Origin: CAVQND01 sp049518415
GTDB lineage: Bacteria; Verrucomicrobiota; Verrucomicrobiia; Limisphaerales; UBA8199
Assembly: GCA_049518415.1 (NCBI GenBank)
Contig: JBEKRX010000026.1
Location: forward strand, 1 to 64,000
Reading direction: 5' to 3'
Length of the DNA: 64,000 nt
Under the pieces are notes generated by a model. It had not been told where the DNA came from and did not search any database. It saw nothing but the letters and a program-made list of their open reading frames with translations. The number at the start of each line of letters is the position of its first letter. The first letter of the stretch is position 1. A program made the position numbers and the translations under genes. This document shows positions 25,490 to 35,100 of the stretch, piece by piece.

Positions 25490-26144
25490 AGGACCGCAAT
25501 GGGTAGAGGCAAAGTCACCTTCTTTCAAGCCCAAAATTCTCGAAAATCTCCAAAATCCTGGAGCATTCTCAGCTCGTTGGCAGCTCCCCCCAATTTAGCG
25601 CGACCCACCTCAGGCGCAGGACCATCGAGCCCGAGCCAGCCGCCAGAATTCCTGCGCCATGGTTGCTCATGTCAGGCTCCCGAGACTACCCCACCCGGGC
25701 AGTTGGGACAACCATGGATTGGAATGGATTTGACTTGTGGTTTGACTTTTGGCTTGCGCCCGGCGGACGGGTCTGCCAATCTGAATGGCAATAGGTACGA
25801 GACCTCCAACCGCTCGTCCCGGTATCGGCTTGGGCGGGGGACCGGGGTGAGGGTCCTGGGAACCGACTACTTAAGAAACGACCTGGATAGGACCTATGAA
25901 AAACACAAGGAAGACCAATTCGGGGCAACGACTCATAGTGGCATTGTCGGCTGGAGTTGCATTGTCAGGATTCCGCGTGAAGGCCTATTAGCGCGCCTTG
26001 CCACCAGCCGCCGGTTAAAACGGGCGGCTGGCTCCCCTCCCCCCAGGGGAGGGGATGACGGCACCGGGGGGTAAGACCCAGCAGCATCCAATCAAAGCAA
26101 AGAACCTTCAACTACGGAACCTCAAACAAGATGAACGCGAGGCT
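25490..26144. other. Intergenic stretch with one 31-codon signal-peptide-like frame
   Basis: 655 bp with no full gene. At 25896-25991 (+) a 31-residue frame (MKNTRKTNSGQRLIVALSAG then VALSGFRVKAY) looks like a signal peptide with no mature protein. It may be the remnant of a truncated secreted protein. A hairpin near 26010-26060 is formed by CCAGCCGCC and GGCGGCTGG flanking GGTTAAAAC. Confidence 0.4.
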
Positions 26145-26990
26145 ATGAAGCAGCGGAAATTGAATCGAAGCGGCCGGACGGTTACGGTACGCGCCAGGAC
26201 TGGCTTCACCTTGATCGAGTTGCTGGTGGTCATTGCGATCATCGCGATTCTGGCGGCGATGTTGCTGCCCGCCCTGAGCCGCGCGAAGATGAAGGCCAAT
26301 GGCATAAGCTGCATGAACAACCTGAAGCAACTCCAAATGGCCTGGTTCATGTACGTGCACGACAACCGCGACTGCCTGCCCGGCGTCACCGGCGGCGAGT
26401 ATGCGGGCTCGGACACCTGGGTCTCCGGCTGGCTCGACTTCGACAACGCCCATGCCGACAACACCAACACGCTCTACCTGACCGATGCGCGCTTCTCTCA
26501 GATCGGTCCCTACGTGAAATCGCCGGCCGTCTATCGGTGTCCGGCGGACCACAGCCTGGCGCCCTTTGGCTCGCAGTTGCTTCCGCGCGTGCGGAGCATG
26601 TCGATGAACTGTTGGATGAACTACATCCTCAACGTGGACATCGGCCAGGACCAGTACATCATCTTCCGCAAGTACACGGACATTATAGCGCCGCCGCCCG
26701 CCAGGGCCTGGGTCCTGCTCGACGAACGGGAGGACAGCATCAACGACGGCCTGTTCCAGAGCGACCTGAAGGACCGCGGGGCCAGCGCCCGCATCGTGGA
26801 TTATCCGGCCAGCTATCATGGCCGTGCCGCCGGCATCCTGTTCGCGGACGGCCACGCGGAGATCAAACGATGGCTTGATGCCCGGACCACGCCGCCCATG
26901 AACCGCAACGTGCTCATCCTCTTGGACGTCGCCTCGCCCAACAACCCGGACGTGGCGTGGCTCCAGGAGCGCAGCAGCAGCCACAAGTAG
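26145..26990 (+). CDS. Pilin-like protein, prepilin N-terminus and H-X9-DG C-terminus
   Basis: 281 residues. After a basic leader the prepilin motif reads GFTLIELLVVIAIIAILAA, with cleavage expected after the Gly. The globular domain has a disulfide-capable Cys in VYRCPADHS and the paired motif YHGRAAGILFADGHAEIKRW, the H-X9-DG signature of a very large pilin-like family in Verrucomicrobiota, Planctomycetes and Lentisphaerae. Function is unknown; members are thought to be displayed on the cell surface. ATG 26145 is preferred since the leader from there is short and basic. The gene is free-standing. Confidence 0.9.
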   Translation: MKQRKLNRSGRTVTVRARTGFTLIELLVVIAIIAILAAMLLPALSRAKMKANGISCMNNLKQLQMAWFMYVHDNRDCLPGVTGGEYAGSDTWVSGWLDFDNAHADNTNTLYLTDARFSQIGPYVKSPAVYRCPADHSLAPFGSQLLPRVRSMSMNCWMNYILNVDIGQDQYIIFRKYTDIIAPPPARAWVLLDEREDSINDGLFQSDLKDRGASARIVDYPASYHGRAAGILFADGHAEIKRWLDARTTPPMNRNVLILLDVASPNNPDVAWLQERSSSHK

Positions 26991-27141
26991 GACGCGCCGC
27001 CGCCAAAAGAGGCAAATTGAGAACGGCTCCAGGAGCGGTGACCCGATGAGCCGATAGAGTTCGCACTGTCCGGAAATTCGCGCCCACGGGACAGGCTGTT
27101 TTGGAATTGCGGCGCTCCGTGAAGCCGTCTTTCATTGCTTA

Positions 27142-28746
27142 ATGGACCGACAGGACAGGAAGGTTGCCGGGCAATCGGGCGTGAATTCGCCCAGGCCTCG
27201 CCCGTTCATTCGCTGGTGGCCGGCGCTTGCCATCCTCGGCGTGGCGCTGGGGGTGGTCATCTGGATTTGGTTCTTGGAGGACACCTATCGCCAAGAGCGT
27301 TATCTCCAGACGCTGTCGGTCTGCGCGATCACGACGGGGTTGCTGCTGGGATGGTGCCTGCTCTGGTCGCGGCTCCGCTGGGGCATTCGGTTGGCTGTCC
27401 TGGGAGGCTTCGCAGCACTGGTCGCACTGGCGGCCCTGACCCTGCGCATTCGCGGTGTGACCGGCGATGTGCTGCCGGTGTTCGCATGGCGTTGGAGGAA
27501 ACCGCCGCCGCTCACTGCGATGTCCGAGCCCGGCGCGCCCGCGCCCTCCAGAGCGCGAGTCCAACCGTTGACCGTGGCGGTGCCCGACGGCTGGCCCCAA
27601 TTCCTGGGTCCCCACCGCAACGGCATTGTCCCCGGTCCGCGCCTGGCGCGGGACTGGGTCGCGCGTCCGCCCCAATGGGTGTGGCGCCAGCGAATCGGCG
27701 CAGCCTGGTCCGGCTTCGCGGTGGCGCGCGGTTTGGCCGTCACGCAAGAGCAGCGCGGACCGCAGGAATTGGTGACCTGCTATGAGGCGCTCACGGGTAA
27801 ACTGCTTTGGACGCACGCCGACGACACGCGCTACGCCAGCACTATCGCCGGTGAGGGACCGCGCGCCAATCCGACCATTGACGGGGAGCGCGTGATCACG
27901 GCCGGCGCGAGCGGCATTCTCAACTGCCTGAACCTCCATACTGGCAAACTGCTGTGGTCGCATCGCGTCACCCAGGAGAATGGCGGCGAAGTGCCCGGCT
28001 GGGGATTCAGCGTTTCGCCGCTGGTGCTTGAGGAGCTCGTCGTGGTGGCCGCCGGCGGGCCCGACGGGAAGTCCTTGGTGGCTTACCACAAAGGGACCGG
28101 GCAGCTCGCCTGGAGCGGTGGCAACGACCGCGTTGGCTTCAGTTCGCCGGTGGCGCACGAGCTCGGCGGCGTGCGGCAAATCCTCCTGTTCGGGGGCCGA
28201 GAGATCAACGGTCACGACGCCAGTTCGGGGCAGTTGCTTTGGCACTTCCCGTGGCCCAGCGATCACCCGCACATCGGCATTCCACTCCAACTTTCGGGCG
28301 ACCGCGTCCTCATCGGCAGCGGCTACGGCACGGGGTGCGCGGCGCTGCAAATCCGGCGCGAAACCAACGGCGCCTGGACCGCGACGCGAGTTTGGAAGTC
28401 ACGCCGGCTGAAGCCGAAATTCACGAACCTGGTTCAGCGCGACGGCTTCATTTACGGCTTGGACGACGGCATCCTGGCCTGTCTGGACGCGGCAACGGGC
28501 GAGCAGAAATGGAGGGACGGCCGCTACGGCCACGGCCAGGTCATCCTGGTGGGCGACTTGCTGCTCGTCTCGGCTGAGAACGGCGAGATCGCGCTCGTGG
28601 AAGCAGTGCCGCAGGAGCATCGGCAGCTCGCCCGCTTCGCCGCCCTGAAAGCGAAGACCTGGAACCCGCCGGCGCTGGCGGGTGAATTCCTGTTCCTGCG
28701 CAACGACCTGGAGGCAGCATGTCTCCGGCTGCCGCTGGCGAAGTAA
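27142..28746 (+). CDS. PQQ-type beta-propeller membrane protein
   Basis: 534 residues. Three N-terminal membrane segments (about residues 25-110) are followed by a BamB/quinoprotein-like beta-propeller: GWPQFLGPHRNGIVPGPRLA, then blades with YEALTGKLLWTHADD, LHTGKLLWSHRVT, HDASSGQLLWHFPW and LDAATGEQKWRDG. Such proteins occur widely in Verrucomicrobiota, usually with a periplasmic propeller. No PQQ or metal ligand can be assigned, so enzymatic activity is doubtful; scaffold or sensor roles are equally possible. It is followed by the remnant of a glycosidase gene. Confidence 0.85.
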   Translation: MDRQDRKVAGQSGVNSPRPRPFIRWWPALAILGVALGVVIWIWFLEDTYRQERYLQTLSVCAITTGLLLGWCLLWSRLRWGIRLAVLGGFAALVALAALTLRIRGVTGDVLPVFAWRWRKPPPLTAMSEPGAPAPSRARVQPLTVAVPDGWPQFLGPHRNGIVPGPRLARDWVARPPQWVWRQRIGAAWSGFAVARGLAVTQEQRGPQELVTCYEALTGKLLWTHADDTRYASTIAGEGPRANPTIDGERVITAGASGILNCLNLHTGKLLWSHRVTQENGGEVPGWGFSVSPLVLEELVVVAAGGPDGKSLVAYHKGTGQLAWSGGNDRVGFSSPVAHELGGVRQILLFGGREINGHDASSGQLLWHFPWPSDHPHIGIPLQLSGDRVLIGSGYGTGCAALQIRRETNGAWTATRVWKSRRLKPKFTNLVQRDGFIYGLDDGILACLDAATGEQKWRDGRYGHGQVILVGDLLLVSAENGEIALVEAVPQEHRQLARFAALKAKTWNPPALAGEFLFLRNDLEAACLRLPLAK

Positions 28747-28761
28747 TCCCGAACTCGGAAA

Positions 28762-28858
28762 CTTGCCCGGCGGCCCGCGCATCCTCAACATCAACTGCTG
28801 CAACGAATGGACCGAAGGCAGCTACCTGGAGCCCGACACGGTGAACGGGCTGAGATAG
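28762..28858 (+). pseudogene. C-terminal remnant of a GH99-like / WbsX-type glycosidase gene
   Basis: One frame reads GGPRILNINCCNEWTEGSYL and ends EPDTVNGLR before a stop. NxWNEWTEGSYLEPDT is a conserved C-terminal motif of glycoside hydrolase family 99-like (WbsX) proteins; the first W is replaced by C here. Nothing upstream in this frame resembles the rest of the enzyme, so only the tail survives, wedged behind the PQQ-propeller gene. The following 227 bp up to the GH16 gene hold no gene. Confidence 0.65.
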
Positions 28859-29085
28859 TGCTTGATTGCGGAAATAAGCGATGTACTGTCTGTGTTATTG
28901 GATGGGCGGCGTTTCCGGCCCGTTGGGCCGCGACGCAGACCGCGAACCGCGACGCATTCCATCGCTTATCATTGCAGTCTGACACTAGCTGGAGGCGGTG
29001 CGCGATGTGTTCGACGCGAAAGAGTGCCGGTGGCAACGAACTTTCTGCTGTGATCTTGCCGTTTAGACCCGAATACTCTCCGGTC

Positions 29086-30840
29086 GTGAGCAAATTCATA
29101 AGCAGAGTAATGCTGGTTTGGGTGCTGGCCCTGCCGAGCGCGTGGGATGTGCGAGGCCAGAGCGGCACAGCGCGGCTGCTGCTGGACAATTTCGAGAAGG
29201 ATGCCTCCGCCTGGAAATTCATTGGCGGCGAGGAGTTTCCCGGCGCCAGGGGGAGCCTGGCTATCGCCACGACCACCGCGCATGGCGGCCGGCAATCGGG
29301 CAAGCTTGAGGCGGACTTCACCGGCGGCGGTGCTTATGTTGGCGTATGGTATGACCTGGCGTCCCTGAAAGGCAGAGACTTCAAGGAAATCCGCTTGTGG
29401 GTCAAGACCGTCAACGTCAGGCGTATCGGCGTACGGATTACCGACAGCACCGAGCAATGCCACCAGAAGGGCGGTGTTCCGTTGGCGGCCTCCGCAGACT
29501 GGCAGGAACTGGTGCTGAAAGTCGCCGACCTGGTCGGCGGAGAACATTGGGGCGGCGCCAATGACGGCCAGTGGCATGGCCCGGCCAAGGGCTTCGGCAT
29601 CAACATCGGCAAGGATGCCTTCGCCCAGGCGGGCAGTCTCCAGGGGGCTGTTTTCTTGGATGATGTGGAGGTGGCGCCCGGTCCTGTGATCGAAGGCCAG
29701 CCGACGCTCCTGTCCGGCAGATTGGCTCCGCCTGCCTGCCGTCCCGGGTTCGGCACCCGGCTAACGTACCGGTGGGATGCCGTTCCGATGGGCAGGGACT
29801 TCACCGCCTTTGTGCATTTCATTGCGCCGGATGGGAAAATCGCTTTTCAGAACGATCACGCCCCGCCTGTCCCCACGGCCATTTGGTCCGGTCGCGTCGA
29901 ATACGCGCACACCATTGTGGTGCCGACCGATGCTCCCGAAGGCGATTACGCAATCAGGGTCGGGCTCTACGATCCGAAGGCCAACGAACGCGGCGGCGAC
30001 CGGCCGAAACTCAAAGCCGCCGACGGGGCGATTGGAGAATCAGGCGGGGATTCCTGCCAAATCGGAGTGCTCTCGGTCACATCGAATGCGCCGCTGCCGA
30101 AGCTGCCCGCTCCCACGCTCAAGCTCGACGGCTATACCCTTGCCTTCAGCGAAGAGTTCAACGACCTGAGCATATCCGCGTGGGGGCCCGGCACGCGCTG
30201 GATCGCGCACACCCCCGGTCACAGCGATTTCGGCGATGCGGCGTTCGCCGACCCCCAAGATGGGTTCCCGTTCACCGTCGGGAACGGAATCTTGCGCATC
30301 GAGGCCGCCAAGAAGGACGGGAAGTGGCGGGCAGGGCTGATCTCCTCGGTCGATGATAAGGGCAACGGCTTCTCCCAGAAATGCGGCTATTTCGAGATGC
30401 GGGCCAGGTTTCCCAAAGGACTTGGCACCTGGCCCGCTTTCTGGCTGCTCGGGGTGCCTGCGGTCACGAACAAATCTATGCCCAATATTGAAATCGACGT
30501 CGTCGAGCAGTACGGCGTGATGCCCAACGCGCTCTTTGCGACCCTGCACGTCTGGGGGCCGGGCAACCAGCACGTCGCGCAAGGGGAGGCCTTTATCGCG
30601 CCAGGCATGGCCGAGGACTTCCACCGCTACGGCGTCCTGGTCGACGACGGCGAGATCACGTGGTACTTCGACGGGGTCGAAGTCTGGCGACAAAATACTC
30701 CCGCCGCGGCGAAGGTCCCGCTATACCTGTTGGTGGACCTGGCCCTGGGCGGCGGTTGGCCCATCGATAAGGCGCTCAGCCCATCCTACATGTACGTGGA
30801 CTACGTCAGGGCCTACACCCGGCGAACTCCGGGAAAGTGA
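29086..30840 (+). CDS. Secreted glycoside hydrolase family 16 enzyme with N-terminal carbohydrate-binding-like region
   Basis: 584 residues from GTG 29086; ATG 29110 is the alternative. A signal peptide (FISRVMLVWVLALPSAW) comes first. Residues about 30-205 form a beta-sandwich resembling a carbohydrate-binding module (ARLLLDNFEKDASAWKFIGG). Residues about 220-335 form another beta domain. The GH16 catalytic domain fills the C-terminal 240 residues, with the retaining-enzyme motif EIDVVE (E469 nucleophile, D471, E474 acid/base) and the usual WPAFWLLG upstream. GH16 enzymes cut beta-1,3/1,4 glucans, agarose, carrageenan or laminarin; the exact substrate is not readable. Confidence 0.88.
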   Translation: MSKFISRVMLVWVLALPSAWDVRGQSGTARLLLDNFEKDASAWKFIGGEEFPGARGSLAIATTTAHGGRQSGKLEADFTGGGAYVGVWYDLASLKGRDFKEIRLWVKTVNVRRIGVRITDSTEQCHQKGGVPLAASADWQELVLKVADLVGGEHWGGANDGQWHGPAKGFGINIGKDAFAQAGSLQGAVFLDDVEVAPGPVIEGQPTLLSGRLAPPACRPGFGTRLTYRWDAVPMGRDFTAFVHFIAPDGKIAFQNDHAPPVPTAIWSGRVEYAHTIVVPTDAPEGDYAIRVGLYDPKANERGGDRPKLKAADGAIGESGGDSCQIGVLSVTSNAPLPKLPAPTLKLDGYTLAFSEEFNDLSISAWGPGTRWIAHTPGHSDFGDAAFADPQDGFPFTVGNGILRIEAAKKDGKWRAGLISSVDDKGNGFSQKCGYFEMRARFPKGLGTWPAFWLLGVPAVTNKSMPNIEIDVVEQYGVMPNALFATLHVWGPGNQHVAQGEAFIAPGMAEDFHRYGVLVDDGEITWYFDGVEVWRQNTPAAAKVPLYLLVDLALGGGWPIDKALSPSYMYVDYVRAYTRRTPGK

Positions 30841-31053
30841 GGTTTTGGCTGGGTGTGGGCTTGGAGGTCTGTAAAGTCAGAGACCGTGAACACGACGTGT
30901 CCGACCGCCTGCCTTGTGGGAGAGTGCGCCGTCTTATTGACCAGGCAGGAAACTCTCCGGAAAAACCCAAAAGTTCCGGTTATTTCGGCATCTGGCACGA
31001 GCCCGCGGCGCCGCTGACCTGGTCCGCGATTCTCAACGGACATTGTGACCAGG

Positions 31054-31914
31054 TTACTTCTCCGGGGCCATCCGCTGCTTTACCCAGTCGATGTCATTCT
31101 TGTCCGGTGCCGAGGAGCACTGAAAGACCCCGGCGTGGCGATCCGTATAAGTCACTCCAAGCCATTGCGGACTCCGCAATTTGCCGAGCCAGCGTTTGAT
31201 TACCGAATGGCCGTCAGCGAAGGCAAAACCGCAGGCGCCGTTATGATAATTGGCCGGGATGTCGCACCATCCATACAGCCCGCCGTAGCCGCTCAGAATC
31301 GGGTAGTAGATGGCATCGTTGATGGAATCCGGATGCTCGTCCAGGAAGATGAAAATGTCCACCGGACCGCGTTTTTTCAAATCGGAAATCTTTTTGAATC
31401 CACGCCAGAGATCGAATCCGGTTGTATCAGTGCTCGGACTGTCTCCGCAAAAGGTATTCATGGAGACACTCCGCGCCCGCGCCTGCCAGCCCTGCGCTCT
31501 TTGTGGCGGGCTGAGGAAGACATCGGCGGGACAGCGGTAAATGTCCTTGGCCTTGGCGATGTAAATTGCCAGGGATGCCTTGGTCGGATTGAGCAGCACA
31601 TCGACATTGGTGTTGATTGACCTGGTCGTCCAATCCAGCCAAGAGTCAGTTCCGGTCAGATTCTTGGCGACCCAGTCGTCGGCATTGGGCACGGCGTCGT
31701 TGTTATCTGCGACATACATTTGAAAGGCGTACACCAGTTGGCGGGTATTGTTCATGCATTGAATCCCTGTGGCTTTGGCTTTGGCCTTGCCGAGCGCCGG
31801 CAAAAGCATCGCAGCGAGGATGGCGATGATGGCGATGACCACCAGGAGTTCAATCAGCGTAAAGCCGCCCCCGGACTCGGGCGGGCCGGAGAGGTTCGGA
31901 GGTTTCGCTTTCAT
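31054..31914 (-). CDS. Pilin-like protein (H-X9-DG), divergent from cyclase-kinase A
   Basis: 286 residues from ATG 31914; a much longer frame upstream has no homologous sequence. The leader (MKAKPPNLSGPPESGG) precedes FTLIELLVVIAIIAILAA. Then come YRCPADVFLSPPQRAQGW and DEHPDSINDA, and the H-X9-DG motif as YHNGACGFAFADGHSVIKRW. It is clearly paralogous to the protein at 36009-36911 (shared GWLDWT-like, PADxxLS, DEHPDSINDA and YHNGACGF segments). Its start lies 220 bp from the divergent start of the first cyclase-kinase-WD40 gene, a layout repeated downstream. Confidence 0.9.
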   Translation of the reverse strand: MKAKPPNLSGPPESGGGFTLIELLVVIAIIAILAAMLLPALGKAKAKATGIQCMNNTRQLVYAFQMYVADNNDAVPNADDWVAKNLTGTDSWLDWTTRSINTNVDVLLNPTKASLAIYIAKAKDIYRCPADVFLSPPQRAQGWQARARSVSMNTFCGDSPSTDTTGFDLWRGFKKISDLKKRGPVDIFIFLDEHPDSINDAIYYPILSGYGGLYGWCDIPANYHNGACGFAFADGHSVIKRWLGKLRSPQWLGVTYTDRHAGVFQCSSAPDKNDIDWVKQRMAPEK

Positions 31915-32134
31915 GCTTGGCGATGAATCGTAGCTATTTAGGTGTTTTCCGCTAACGGGGGGAGTATGAGGGATTTGGGGGCTGGCGGCAAGCGAAAAAT
32001 ACTGCCCCCTCCGCAGAAGGGCGCATCTTGACACCGCCACCATAAGCGACGAGGCGGTCCGTGCAAGGACGCCTGGCGGCGCCCACTCCCTTTGCGCTTC
32101 CCTTGGAATCCGGTTTTGGTAAACTCCCGGCGCG

Positions 32135-35100
32135 ATGGAGCCCCGGGACACATCGGCCAGCCAGGTGCAAGTCGAGGCCTTCGGTCGCCGACATCGGACC
32201 GGGCTGGTCACGCTGATCTTCACCGACATGGTGGGGTCCACGGCCCTGAAGCAGCAGTTGGGGGATCGCGCCGGGGCGCAGGTCATCGAGCAACATCACG
32301 CTTTGGTCCGGGCGACGCTGCAGGAATTCCCCGACGGTGAGGAGTTGAGCGCGGCGGGGGATTCGTTTTTCCTGGTGTTTGCCACACCGTCGGCAGGGGT
32401 GAAGTTTGCCCTGGTGCTGCAGCGGCGCCTGCGGGAGCTCAGCGGCCAGTCGGCGGCGCCGGTGCAAGACCGGATGGGGCTGCACCTGGGCGAGGTGCTG
32501 ATCCAGGAGGCCGGACAGCAACGGGCCAAGGATCTGATCGGGTTGAATGTGGACCTGGGTGCGCGCGTGATGGGTTTGGCGCAGGGGGGCCAGATCTTGC
32601 TGACGCGGGCGGTCTTTGACAGCGCGCGGCAGGCCTTGAAGGGGGAGGAGATCGAGGGAACTGGCCAATTGAGCTGGCTGAATCATGGTCTCTATCAGCT
32701 CAAAGGGATCAATGAGCCGGTGGAGATTTGCGAAGTGGGCGCGTTTGAAGCAGGTCCGCTGGCGGCGCCAACTACGTCCGAGAAGGCTAGACGGGTGGAA
32801 GCCGCCGAAGGGGAAGCGGTGCTGGGGTGGCGGCCGGCGGTGGGCACCGTGGTGCCGAATACGAAGTGGGTATTGGAGGAGAAGCTGGGCGAGGGCGGTT
32901 TTGGCGAGGTGTGGCTGGGGCGGCACCAGGTGATGAAGGAGCGGCGGGTGTTCAAGTTCTGCTTCCGGGCCGACCGGGTGCGCTCCCTGAAGCGGGAGAT
33001 GACCCTTTTTCGGCTGATCAAAGAGCGGATTGGGGACCACCCGAATATCGTCAGTTTGCGCGAGGTCTATTTTGACCAGCCGCCCTTCTACGTGGAGATG
33101 GCTTATGCCGAGGGTCAGCACCTGGCGAGTTGGTGCGGGGTTCAAGGCGGAGCCGATAAGGTGCCGCTCGAGAGTAAACTGGAGATTGTGGCCCAGGTGG
33201 CGGATGCCTTGCAGGCGGCGCACGACGCCGGGGTCATTCACCGCGATGTGAAGCCGGCAAACATCCTTGTCAGCGGTCAGTGGTCAGTGGTCAATGGTCA
33301 GAAGGAAGCGGGTCACTCGTCACTCTCGGCCAAGTTGACCGACTTCGGTATCGGGCAGGTCGTGTCGCAGGAGTATCTCGCCGGGGTCACCAAGGCCGGG
33401 TTCACACAAACGCTGCTCGGCCCGAGTTCCTCCTCGCAGACGGGCACGCAGCTTTACATGGCGCCGGAACTGCTGGCCGGCCGGCCCGCTTCCACGCGTT
33501 CGGACATTTACTCGCTGGGAGTGGTGCTCTACCAGTTGTTGGTGGGCGATTTTTCGCGGCCGGTGGCGACGGACTGGGCTGCGGAGATTTCCGACTCGCT
33601 CCTGAAGGAAGACCTGCAGCACTGCTTTGCGGGCAACCCGGAAAACCGCTTCGCGGCCGCAGCGTTGCTGGCTCGGAGCATTCGTTCGCTCCCGCAACGC
33701 CGCGCGGAGCAGGCCGCGCGAGAACAAGCCGAGCGGCATGCCGCCCGGCGTAGGCTGGTGACGCGCGCCTCCGTTGGGGTCGCTTGCGGCCTGGTCCTGC
33801 TGGCCGGCGCGCTTGGGTATGGGCTGCGTCGGGCTAAAGCCGAGGCCTTGAACGCGCGGCGGATAGCCTACGCCTCAGACGTGAACGTGGCGTGGCGGGC
33901 GCTCAAGGACAACAACCTGGGCGAAGTCCGCGCGCTCCTGCAGGCGCAGGTTCCAGCGCGGGGCCAGCGGGACTTGCGCGGCTGGGAATGGCGCCATCTC
34001 TGGCAGGCCAGCCGTGGTGAGCAACTCTGGACGCTCGGTCCGATGGCAGAGCCAGTCATGGGGCTGGGCTGGTTGCCCGACGGGCAACTGGTGGCCGGGG
34101 CCGGGGCGCCCGCCAGCGTGAGTGTCTGGGATCCTGAACGGCGGAAGTTGGTGCGAGCCAGCAGCTTTGCCCAGGGCGTCTCGGGTCTGGCTGTGTCGCC
34201 GGACGGCCGGCTCATCGCGCTCGCGGACTGGACTGTGCTGGTGAGGCTGTTGGAAGCAGAATCGCTCCAGGTGATTGCGGAGCTCCGCCATGAGAAGGTT
34301 ATCTTCCGCGTGGCGTTCTCCCCGGACTCAAAAATGCTCTCCGCTCGCGGGCCTGAGGAGTTGGCGGTTTGGGAGGTTGCGAGCCGCAAGCGGTTGTGGG
34401 CCACCAACGGCACATCCGGTTCCCAGAGCGATGCTCCCTTTTCACCCGATGGACATTCCCTCTTCTGCCAAATGGCGGGCGGCTACCTGGGGGTTTTTGA
34501 CGCCACCAATGGCGCACTGGCCGGCCGCGTGGCGCTGGAGCCGGAATTGGCTTCGCAGATGGCAATGTCAAAAGATGGCAAACGGTTGGCCGCGGCAGAT
34601 TGGTTGGGCAGCATTTTCATCCTGGACCTCGCCCGGTCGGTGACAAAGGTTTTAACCAATCGCACCGGGGCGGTGCGCGCGGTGGCGTTATCGCCGGACG
34701 GACGGCAACTGGCCACGGGCGGTTTTGATGCGGTGATTACCCTCTGGGAGGTGGATTCCGGGAACGAACTCGCCACGTTCCGTGGCCATGGCAAAGATGT
34801 CCTCTCGCTGCTTTATGCTCCGGACGGAGAAAGGCTGTTTTCCGGCGGCGCGGATGGAACCGTGCGCGCCTGGCGCGCGCATCCGACACGGACCCCCGCG
34901 CCGGCAGTGGTCCCTCCCGGCGCCGTCGCCGCGGCAGTGTCGCGGAACGGACGGTTTTTGCCGCTCTACCACACGAACACCCAGTTTGGCTCCGTGTTGG
35001 ACCTGGAAACGCTCCGGGAGGGATTTCGCGCGCAATTGGCGCCTAGTTACTGGTCCAATGTTCAAACCTGGGCCATCAGCCCAGACGGCCAGCAGGTTGC

